Shown here: in pieces, positions 56,040 through 64,000 of the stretch
Numbering within the stretch: the stretch's first letter is position 1
Layout of the letters: the number at the start of each line of letters is the position of its first letter
NCBI GenBank assembly: GCA_905221605.1
Contig: CAJNDS010001946.1
Coordinates: 124,001 to 188,000, forward strand
Direction of reading: 5' to 3'
DNA: 64,000 bases
Origin: Symbiodinium natans
Taxonomy: Eukaryota > Sar > Dinophyceae > Suessiales > Symbiodiniaceae
Translations under genes and position numbers: made by a program
The notes under the pieces: generated by a model
Databases searched by the model: none
Told to the model about the DNA's origin: nothing
What the model saw: the letters and a program-made list of their open reading frames with translations, nothing else

Positions 56040-56799
56040 ATCTCCAAGATTGGCTCCAACACTCCAGCGGCCACACTTGGGTCTTTTTCGGGCTTTGCGT
56101 CTTAGAGCCTATTGCAGTTCTGGAACCATCATGGACCTGTAGTCTGGGGGGCTGGGCAATGTGTCTGCGGCTAACATACGCATAGTCCAACTCTGTAGAG
56201 GAATGCCTACCGTGTCTCGTCGGGACTCCAGCACGAAAGCAGACATATCCAAAGGAATTGAACAGAGCATCTAATTGAATGGCTCGGGCTGTCCCAAACT
56301 CTGCATTAAAGTCACCAATGAAAATCGCATCATCGTCCTGGTGTGTGTTGCTATGCTTAGCGATCTCATCGAGGCTGGCGTTGAAAATATCATCGCTGTT
56401 GTCATTGTGAGGCAAGTGGACTGAATAAACCCATCTATGCTCATTGGTAACAGCTTCAATGTAGTGAACCCCTATCAATCGCTCAGCTTTGCAGGACTCA
56501 AGAACACAATCAACGCCTGCACGGTTGAGCAATATCACCTGGGCTAAGTGGGATTGAAGGTCACTGGTACCTAGAGCAATGTAGGCCTGATGTTCATTGT
56601 CATCAAAAATGAATTCACGTAAAGAACCGGCTTCAGCAGGGGCCCCAGGCTTCTCCACCAAAGAGCTCGTTCCTCCCACCTCTTGAAGGGAGAGGACATC
56701 CACAACGTTGTGCTCAAGCCTAAGCCAGTCCAGGATAAAAGGTAATGGTTTGCCTTGCACGTTCCAAGAGTCAGCATGCATGAAGTTCAGCTTGGGCAT
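56008..56799 (-). CDS. LINE endonuclease domain (APE-like)
   Basis: Frame with the exonuclease/endonuclease/phosphatase-fold signatures: NFMHADSWNVQGKPLPFILD, LSLQEVGG (catalytic Glu), WVYSVHLPHND, AIFIGDFNAEFG (GDFN) and SSTELDYAYVS (late Asp). The final SDH motif usual in active enzymes is not clear before the frame breaks near 56120. It starts 12 bases after the ORF1 stop. It would nick the target DNA for target-primed reverse transcription. Confidence 0.9.
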   Translation of the reverse strand: MPKLNFMHADSWNVQGKPLPFILDWLRLEHNVVDVLSLQEVGGTSSLVEKPGAPAEAGSLREFIFDDNEHQAYIALGTSDLQSHLAQVILLNRAGVDCVLESCKAERLIGVHYIEAVTNEHRWVYSVHLPHNDNSDDIFNASLDEIAKHSNTHQDDDAIFIGDFNAEFGTARAIQLDALFNSFGYVCFRAGVPTRHGRHSSTELDYAYVSRRHIAQPPRLQVHDGSRTAIGSKTQSPKKTQVWPLECWSQSWRCAPFCQRRFR

Positions 56800-56811
56800 C
56801 TGTACAAGTTG

Positions 56812-57885
56812 TCAGGCTTGGAACTCTTGCAACTTAATTGTAACATCGGCTGCTTCCTTCCCGGTCACCCCTCCCAACGCAGTCAAGTTGAAGTGGAATC
56901 GCGTGTGCTCGCCCTCCCCAAGGACCTTGGAAGTAACTGTTTCGCACTCCGTCGCATAGAGGTCCTGAAGTGCTGCGGCTGCAACACGTCTTGTGCCAAT
57001 CCAAATTATCTGCCTGGACCATCCAATCTCCATCTCAGGTTTGGGAGCTTCACCCCAAATGCTAGCAAGGCATTCTTGGGCCTTGCGAGTGATTCTGTTC
57101 TTCTGTCTCCGGGCTGGAGTCCTGGACGGTGCCATCCACATGAGAGGTCCCATAGCTGTAGCTCGCTGGTTTGAGTATTTGTTCTGCATGATATAGAACC
57201 TTTCGGCAGATTCTCCAGGGGGCAGGCTGGAAAGGAAGATGTGCCCAACCTGGGCCCTCTGGCCAAAAACAACCATGCGTTCAATGGACTGAGAATGACA
57301 CGGTTCAAAACCACGAACTAGTCCTTCCATGTCTGACATGATCACTCGTTTCGATGTGTCGAAAGGCCACCCTCCAACAACAACGTGGCAATGGTCGGTT
57401 TCCTCCGCCGATGAAGTAAAAGAGGGGGCACTTTGAGCAGGAAGGGGGGCGCCAGAATTCCTACCATGCGATCTTCCCGTCAAGTACTGAGACCATGGAT
57501 CCGTAGCTGTGTCCTGCCCCAGCCTTTGCTTGGTACTGCTGGAAGTCTTGGCCTCCGAGCGCCCCTCCATGACAAGTTGGTGTAACTTGTCTACCTTTTC
57601 TGCCAGGCCATCCACTCTGGGGTCGCGTGTAGGGTCTTCCGCCCTAGCTTCCAAAGCAAGCAATCTAGTGTTGTAGTCACCCATCATCGACTTCATCTCT
57701 CTAAAGCCTGCTGAAAACGAAGCCTGTAAACCAGAGACCCAAGCTGGGACCAACTCTCCACCATCATCGGGCCTAGCTTCAGGGTGCACAGCTAATTCAT
57801 CTTCACGCTTTCTCTTTGATGGGCTTTCTTCACCTGAGGGGGCTGATAGCTCCTCTTCATCGATTGCAACCGTCGGCACAGCCAT
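56812..57885 (-). CDS. LINE ORF1 protein
   Basis: 357-codon frame. Acidic and basic N-terminus (EESPSKRKREDELA), a likely coiled coil (MGDYNTRLLALEARAEDPTR to EKVDKLHQLVMEG), then CHVVVGGWPFDTSKRVI, which resembles the first strand of an RNA-recognition-like fold, as in many LINE ORF1 proteins. Presumed to bind element RNA. ATG at 57885 is preceded by a short 5' region ending in GGCTCAAG. Confidence 0.8.
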   Translation of the reverse strand: MAVPTVAIDEEELSAPSGEESPSKRKREDELAVHPEARPDDGGELVPAWVSGLQASFSAGFREMKSMMGDYNTRLLALEARAEDPTRDPRVDGLAEKVDKLHQLVMEGRSEAKTSSSTKQRLGQDTATDPWSQYLTGRSHGRNSGAPLPAQSAPSFTSSAEETDHCHVVVGGWPFDTSKRVIMSDMEGLVRGFEPCHSQSIERMVVFGQRAQVGHIFLSSLPPGESAERFYIMQNKYSNQRATAMGPLMWMAPSRTPARRQKNRITRKAQECLASIWGEAPKPEMEIGWSRQIIWIGTRRVAAAALQDLYATECETVTSKVLGEGEHTRFHFNLTALGGVTGKEAADVTIKLQEFQA

Positions 57886-58200
57886 GAATCGGAGAAGGAC
57901 AAGAACTCAAGAAGGAATTTTAAGCCGAAACCCTTGAGCCGTAGCCATACTAAACTATCTAACCTCCTTTCGGTAACCCGACCCGGTCACATACTACACA
58001 AAAGGTCCCTCTTATATATATATATATGTATATATTTATGGTATGTATGGTACACATGGTAGATACACATATGGTAGATCTGGCATTACATGTACAAAAA
58101 TGATATGAGATGATATGCTATGATATGTTTTGATATGGTAGCTAATGGTGGGTATGTATATATCTATGACATGGGATAGGTGTATTGCTATGTCGTGGCG
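57886..58200. other. LINE 5' flank and TA/GATATG microsatellite
   Basis: Contains the repeat word TAAACTATCTAACCT (about 57948), a (TA)n run (58014-58036) and GATATGATATG-type variation (58098-58140). Confidence 0.8.
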
Positions 58201-59480
58201 CAAGTCTGCCATAGATGTGCGATCTGAAGATTCAAGCTCCTCGTCCCTGACTTGGTCTAGCTTTGGCCACTGACGAGAGTCATGCGTTGCCGCAGGGACC
58301 TGCAGGCTGCCATGCTTATGCCCAGGCTGCCGCTTCAGCAACGGAATTGCCCCTGCCTGGTGGATGAGATGATTGAAATCTTCGCGGATCCTCTGCCTAG
58401 CCTGGTCCTTCTCTGGTGCAAGAAACGGCTGTGCTGTGCCCTGCTGCTCAACTACCGCTGACCGCCTCTTGCAACACACATTCCGCTGTCCTGGATCGTG
58501 ATGAACGAATCAAGCTGCTGCTGGCTGGCCTGTCACAACGGCAACTCCCTAACAGCTGCCGCTGCATGCTGCTGTTTTCTCATGCCCTTCAGTGCCGACT
58601 CAGCTTTGCTGCTCGGACGCATTCGAAAGTTGTGAGCCTCCATCGTGGTGGTGAAGTTGATAGGCTGCTGAAGAACCCAAACCTTAGCACGAAAGGATGT
58701 TGCTGCAACGTTCCCGTTCTGAGCCTTGCCACTGCTGCACGGCGATGGTGCCGTTGCAGCCGTGTGTGCTCCCAGTGCATGAAAGGATTCAAAAAGCATT
58801 CTGTGTGCATTTAAGCTCTGAGATCAATGAGCACATGAACAACTCAGCAACGGAGAGCGCTCGATCAGCACCCATCAACGCCAAGTTTCGCCAACAACCA
58901 GGCTTCCTCCCCACCACCAACACCTCCCACAACAGGAGCTTGATCGCATTCAGGAAGCTCTCGAAGCCCGAGTTTGGAACCCAGATGCCAATGTACAAGT
59001 TGGCCAAGGCCCCCCCAAACACCTACCGGGAGTACCACGAAAGACGAAAGAACGGGCATCACCACAAGCTCAAGTCAGGTAAGATCTCGGTTTTTCCGAC
59101 AAACAACTCATTGCCGTTAACCAAAATACATCGACTACCAACTGCATTCCTCACTCACACTCAGCACAACGAACGCGCTCACGCACAATCGCCATCGGCC
59201 GTGACAGGTGGACGAAGGGGCTGTCAGCATCCAAACGTCCGAGAAATCGTCTTGAGCGAGCTTGCCAAGCAAGAGTTGCTGCGAAGTGATGAGCGAGACA
59301 TCAATGAATGCTGCTTACTAGCCTCTTTTGGGGATGTGCGAGCTAGGCCGGCTTAACACGTAACATCACGTAACTGCAATCTTTCATCGCTGACAGACTT
59401 CCATTCCTTCAGCAGCGCAGCTGACGCCGCCTTGAACGGCGAATCATCAAGACCCGGCGCCAAATTAAAGAAATGCAGGC
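58201..59480. other. ambiguous coding region, strand unresolved
   Basis: Between about 58840 and 59075 both strands and several frames are open. Plus reads LIAFRKLSKPEFGTQMPMYK and ends near a GTAAGA donor, or in another frame QELDRIQEALEARVWNPDAN. Minus reads NLYIGIWVPNSGFESFLNAI. All identified genes are on the minus strand, but the sequence alone does not decide. No domain recognised. Confidence 0.3.
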
Positions 59481-59994
59481 AGTTCAGAAAGCTCGGAAAC
59501 CTGGAAGGTTGCATTGCGCACAATTGGAGACGTGTTTCCGTGTTTGTCTACCAGCACGGCTTCATGCCAACCAGGCATAAGATCGAAATTCTGACAGATG
59601 CATGTCGTACGACGATGCGGCGGCCACAAGATTCGAACTGGCAAAAACTTTCAACGGCGGCATTCGCCGCACAGGAACCACACCAGCTTTCCCAGTTGGG
59701 CTCAAAAAACACGGCATACCAACAGCCAAGGTGTGTCGTCCAAGCGAAACAAAGAAGCAGAAAACTCTCGTCTCGGTTCGTTCTCGTCCTTTCTCAGACA
59801 AACAAATATGCATGACCCACACCATGATTGCAATCCACCAAAAAGTAGTACGTGCCCGTGCACTTACAGGACATTGTGGGGCTCTTACTAACAATAAGAA
59901 GAACATATTGGGCCCCAGATCTACTATAAGACTGTGGGCGCGTTCTCTCGTTCACTGCGTTCACCTGGATATATGTAAAAAACAGGGTCAATGG
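59481..59994. other. no supported gene
   Basis: Short frames on both strands (for example minus 59790-59610, PVRRMPPLKVFASSNLVAAA) without motif or splice support. Confidence 0.35.
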
Positions 59995-61600
59995 TCAAGG
60001 CTTTTTCAGGGGTGAATGAGGCGGGTCATACTTTTCTTTAAGCTGTCTGAGCTGTTTGAGGACATTGGCTTCGTTGGGGGAGGGGGGGGGGGGGTGAAGG
60101 GGCCTACAGGCAAGTGCGGACGATCTCATGGCAGCAACAACGCATTGCATATGCATTGCAGCCGCACCGGCTGCAGTAGATAGCTTCTGGTTGGCTTTAG
60201 TCAACACAAAGGAATTCCAGGAGCTTTGCCAGGGGCAACTTGTCGGCAAGAAGGATATCACCTCGGCCCGAACTCTTATGTGAGCAGGGTCCTAAAGAAT
60301 ATTCTGAGCAAGCGCAAGCAGCCAAATTGCAACAGCATGGTTGACCCTCCATCTTTGCTGCCCAATCACTTTGCAGACCTTCGGAGCGTAGACCTTCTCG
60401 CAGTATCCGTGCCACCTGCTTTGGATACTGTCTCGGTCAACCCCCAAGCTTTCTGCCTGCAAACCCCTGCGCAATCATACGCGTGTCTGCAACCGACATG
60501 CAGGCACAGGCATGCAAACCTGTTGCTGCTCCTCAAAGAAAACAAAGAATTGCTGGTTGAGCACCTGCAACCATCATTCTTCCATGCAAGCTGCCAAAGG
60601 TCACACTGCTCAAAGAAAGAAGCACCTTGAGGTTGTTAAGCAACACTGCCTGGGTTGCACAAGCACTCCAGGACATCAGCCAAACATACATTGTCAACGA
60701 CCCACATTTTCTGCTTGGCAGTTCATCCCTGTGTGGCATTGGCAAGAACAACTTGCATGAAGCAGTCCAAACTATGTTCAAGCCGCTACCCATGGCTGAC
60801 TTTGTTGCAGGACAGGGCACAGACGAGAAAAGAAGTGCCAGACTGAAGATCTTGGGTCCGTATGAACTTCGGGCGTCCTGCACAGCAGCCGCAAGTCCAA
60901 CACTCAAGATCCAAGAAAAACTCCTGTCCTCTGAAGAGAACAAGCCTTCTGTGTCCATCCATACCTGATGTCTTGCTGCATTCTGTTGGCTTCTTCTACC
61001 TCCGTGTTTGCCACCAGTATGTATGCCTTGTGTCGGTGGTCTCTCGGTCCCATGAGCAGTCGCAAGAGTCAAGAGCAAATCCAGTCTCACGGATGTGGGC
61101 CTGCTTTGCAGCAATCATGATTTTGCCAAGCCACCACTGTGCCACCAGAGATCTGCTCAGCACATATATCAATGCCCCTGACCACAAAATTTCAGGCGTA
61201 GAACCGAATGCCGAATGCACTGCACCCTGCGCCTCGTGTATGTCTGCTGACCATGCCCAACACCAAAGCCACCTTGATAAGGTGCCTGCCGATCGCAGTC
61301 TTGGCTTCCCAGTGGATGAGCCGTCTCAACGTTTCCGTGATCCAACAAGGATTCCCTACAGGAATCTTTGGGGGGGGGGGGGGCGGGCACAGAGAACGTG
61401 CAAAACCATCTACAATCCAAACAACCCACCCAGAGTACATGAGTCGAAGAAATTTTCTGCCACAACCTTCCCACCACGGAAGAACATGCAGATGCTCCTG
61501 ACGACCCATCAAGCGATTCAGCAGCAGCGACTTCCCACCACGGTAGACACCCAGGGCCGGCACCTGCAGATGCAGATGCAGCTGACAAGTCTACCAAGTT
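59995..61600 (-). CDS. guanylate-binding-protein/atlastin-like GTPase, multi-exon
   Basis: Large dynamin-superfamily GTPase related to GBP and atlastin; these act on membranes, but the role here is unknown. On the minus strand: about 61563-61500 has the P-loop GVYRGGKSLLLNRLMG, matching the family GxYRxGKS; 61272 to about 61228 has FGVGHGQQTYTR, matching the segment before the switch-I threonine; 60964-60929 has VWMDTEGLF, the DTEG motif; 60877 to about 60821 has SYGPKIFSLALLFSS, the helix after it. The intron between the last two is GA...AG and keeps frame. Further exons are about 60700-60655 (DNVCLADVLECLCN) and a C-terminal stretch near 60060-59995 (EANVLKQLRQLKEKYDPPHS) ending in a stop. 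The RD guanine-specificity motif was not found. Upstream exons with membrane segments at 62.0-62.6 kb may belong. Confidence 0.85.
60076..60094. repeat. poly-G tract
   Basis: Five G, one A, then thirteen G on the plus strand, near the 3' end of the GTPase gene. Confidence 0.9.
61370..61383. repeat. poly-G tract in a GTPase-gene intron
   Basis: Fourteen consecutive G on the plus strand, C on the sense strand, between the P-loop exon and the next exon. Confidence 0.9.
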
Positions 61601-61948
61601 CCAGCAGCTCAGCCCCCAGCGAGGAAGAGTGGTGAGCCTCAGCATGTCGTGACCACATTCTCACTCATGGCTGATGCGGATGGCACGCCGGGCTGGTGCA
61701 AGCTTCCGTGTTGCCGGGTGACGTTGGGCAGCCAAGTACTCTAGTCCAGCTTCATTCAGCTGTAGCCCCGCTGCCGTAGCCTAGTGGGAAACGACGAGGG
61801 AAAAAAATGACGGCACGATGTCGGCAAAACCGGCGAATTAGTCGATTCAAGGGACTTCTCCAGCATCCTCATCCTGTGAGACAGCGCTTGGGCGCCGCAA
61901 GCGCGCCGCAATTTTGTATGCTCCTAAGTCTGTCCTTCGAGACCACTT

Positions 61949-62584
61949 CTAGAAGTCGAACTGGGCAAAGCTGGCAGGCTGCCTTGCCGGCCTGGTCACG
62001 ACGTCGAGCACGACAGACGAGCTAAACAAGGGCGAAGCAGTTGCAGTGAATGACTTTTGCATGTGCCTCGGCAGACGCAGAGTCTTCAGGGTCCTCAGGG
62101 TTCTCCAGAATCTTAGTGAAAACAATAAAAAAACTATTGCACACACAGACTGCCATTGACACCACATAGCACCACTTGGATTTCTGTCTGATCTGGACCT
62201 CCGCTTTCTCGGGGAATGCCTCTTCTACCTCCGGCAAGTGTGCAGGTGCTGTAAACCTACTAGAACCTAAAAACTACAGAACCCCGAAATCTTGGAAAGG
62301 GCTCTGATATCAATGTGCCTCTGGAACCACAGGTTCTTGAGTCTCGGTTGCCTGCACGTCCAGTCGCGGAACCCAGCTGCTCAAAGTTAGACCGCTGAAA
62401 GATTAGCCGGTGAGTTGCTCTCCTCGACCGCTGCGGGCTCTGCCACCTCTGTCGGGTCAGCATTCGAGATGGCCACGATGAGGCACCAAAGAAACAGGTG
62501 CCGGCTAGACCTGCGCGGCTGGGATGGACTCACATGCCTTTCCATGCTGGATGATCCCGCCAGCCTTGCCAACACCTGCTGCAT
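61949..62584 (-). CDS. candidate N-terminal exons with membrane segments
   Basis: The minus strand at 62540-62387 starts MERHVSPSQPRRSSRHLFLW, then CLIVAISNADPTEVAEPAAV, a possible signal peptide or anchor followed by an acidic linker. About 62237-62030 reads EEAFPEKAEVQIRQKSKWCY, then VVSMAVCVCNSFFIVFTKIL, a single membrane helix, and an acidic tail. By position these could be the N-terminus of the GTPase gene, but a separate small membrane protein is equally possible. Confidence 0.4.
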
Positions 62585-62599
62585 GGCTCGTCGGCGTTG

Positions 62600-63451
62600 G
62601 CTTCAAGACTACGAGTAGTTGCTGTCGTGAGGCATGTGCGCTAAGCATTCTTGCCGTGTATTGCTGTGTCAGAACACTAAGGCTCTTTTGGCACTGTAAC
62701 ATCCGCACAATGGCAATGCGGCAATGTGGGTCGTTGGTTTCCTTGAGCCTGCTGCTGATGCCAATGTAAACTATTTGCGCAGCAAAAACTACCAGACGTA
62801 GAAGGCACATTGACATCGACATCCCGCACTGGCATTCATGTGTGGCCCCCCGCAGCCTGGACACGCACTTATCTCCACTACAACACCCCGCATCCGGACA
62901 TTGTTCTGAGCAGTTCTATTGCGCAGCTCATGCATCGATCAACTGGCATGCAAGCAGCTCGGCTCTCGCAAAGCTCAAGATCCAAACGCACCAATGAGTT
63001 TCTTGCTCAGATTTGCTCAGCCTGTTTAATAGTTTCTTCTGGGCCTTCTTGATTGTGTTCAGGGAATTCGCACGAAGCAGGCCCTCTTTCAGAAATGTTT
63101 CTCTGCACCGAGTCCGTGACTGTTCTGTTCAGTCTGAACAGGGATGATACCGAAGCCAACACGTTCACCCACAGCACAGGTTTCTTTTGAGCAACCCAGA
63201 GCGAAAAAGGAGGAACGCGCCACCTCGCAAGATTATGCGCTTCGAATTTTCGACATGATCTATGGACGGCTCTTAGAATTTTGTCATAATTACCGGACAG
63301 CAGATCCAAGCAACTTCCGTCTCTCCCTCTCTGCATCTGCCTCTCTGCCTCTCTCCCTCTCTCCTTTTCTGCCTCTGTGCCTCTCTCCCGCTCTCCCTCG
63401 CTCTCCCTCGCTCTCCCTCGCTCTCCCTCACTCTCCCTCACTCTCCCTCGA

Positions 63452-63485
<34 letters not shown>

Positions 63486-64000
63486 CCTCCCTCCCTCTCT
63501 CCCCCATCTCTCCCTCTCTGCTTTCTTTCTTTCCTTCTTTCTTTCTTTCGTTCTTTCTTTCTTTTTCTTTCACAACTCGACCCCTTGCAGCAATCCAGCA
63601 GCTTCGCCCAAAGGGTTTTCTGTGGTGCCTCGCATGATCTCGCATGCGTCCGCAGACAGCTGGGGAGGCCAGAGAGCCTACGTCACACTCACCCAACATG
63701 GCGAGTGTGCCAGCTTCGAGCAGACTCGGGCTTGCAACAAAAGAGCAGCATCGGAAGTGTGACCAGTGCGCTGCATCTCCTACTACGAAGCCTGGAGTGC
63801 CTTGAGCCTTCCGACACCTGCTCCATCCTGGGAGCTGCCACTAGCAGAATTTGTTGCGGGCAAGCCCCAGGAGGAACGTCCGAATCTGGAGCTCATGTCT
63901 ACGACATGGCTGGAAAAGTTCGGACACACTGCAAGCAACCACTGAGTGGCGCAAAACTGTTCAAGAGCAAAATCCAAACATTCTCGCAACTGTGAAGCGA
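62600..64000 (-). other. no firmly supported gene; CT-rich tract inside
   Basis: The minus strand at about 63190-63010 reads VLASVSSLFRLNRTVTDSVQ and on to a stop after EETIKQAEQI, a weak exon candidate. The remainder gives only short or low-complexity frames. Confidence 0.3.
63318..63575. repeat. CT-rich simple-sequence tract
   Basis: CTCTCCCTCG, CTCTCT and CTTTCTTT repeats pass into each other. It is the mirror composition of the GA-rich tract at the left end of the window. The long Ser/Leu-rich and Glu/Arg-rich frames over it are artefacts. Confidence 0.95.

Larger units (their letters stand above)
53600..57885 (-). mobile_element. LINE-type non-LTR retrotransposon, degenerate
   Basis: Order in sense: ORF1 (57885-56812), apurinic-type endonuclease (56799-56008), reverse transcriptase (56039-54135) and C-terminal frame (54190-53600). 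The endonuclease-RT and RT-C-terminal junctions each change frame, so the copy is probably inactive. The word TAAACTATCTAACCT lies on both sides (about 53334 and 57948), suggesting insertion into a pre-existing repeat tract or a target-site duplication. No poly(A) tail is visible. Confidence 0.93.

Noticed and set aside
63318..63700. Ser/Leu-rich and Glu/Arg-rich proteins
   Set aside because: Both are translations of the CT-rich simple tract and its complement.

Overview
The window looks like nuclear DNA of a dinoflagellate. Four things point there. Every gene I can identify is cut into many short exons whose introns begin with GC or GA as well as GT and usually end AG|G. Nineteen bases at 53124-53142 match the dinoflagellate trans-spliced leader. 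All identified genes lie on the minus strand, as in the long one-way gene arrays of these genomes. The spacing sequence is GC-rich, full of microsatellites and degenerate TTTAGGG-like tracts.

Layout, left to right. 1-2640: repeats, no gene. 2641-4831: a 2-oxoglutarate/Fe(II) oxygenase whose first exon carries a canonical EF hand. 5521-8050: candidate exons of an unrecognised gene. 8687-14140: a calcium-dependent protein kinase (CDPK) in about 21 exons, one intron being 1.48 kb of microsatellite. 14141-17975: weak candidates only. About 17976-25275: an Ulp1/SENP-type cysteine protease with its catalytic triad spread over separate exons. 26601-29834: a TPR-like protein with an N-terminal hydrophobic segment. 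31326-32189: an FkbM-like protein. 33-49 kb: several unrecognised minus-strand genes, including a membrane protein (36.8-37.3 kb), a five-copy tandem array (39.9-42.2 kb) and an acidic Glu-Asp-His repeat protein (42.9-43.4 kb). 51588-52572: an element with terminal inverted repeats. 53124-53142: relict spliced leader. 53600-57885: a LINE-type retrotransposon (ORF1, endonuclease, reverse transcriptase), frameshifted. 59995-61600: a guanylate-binding-protein/atlastin-like GTPase. 62-64 kb: candidate membrane exons and a CT-rich tract.

The genes do not form one pathway. Two carry calcium-binding loops (the oxygenase and the CDPK), but nothing beyond proximity links them. Exon boundaries come from reading both sides of each junction for frame and family fit. 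No transcript evidence was available, so boundaries marked approximate are estimates. Functions are given only where family motifs are visible. I found no rRNA, tRNA or CRISPR.
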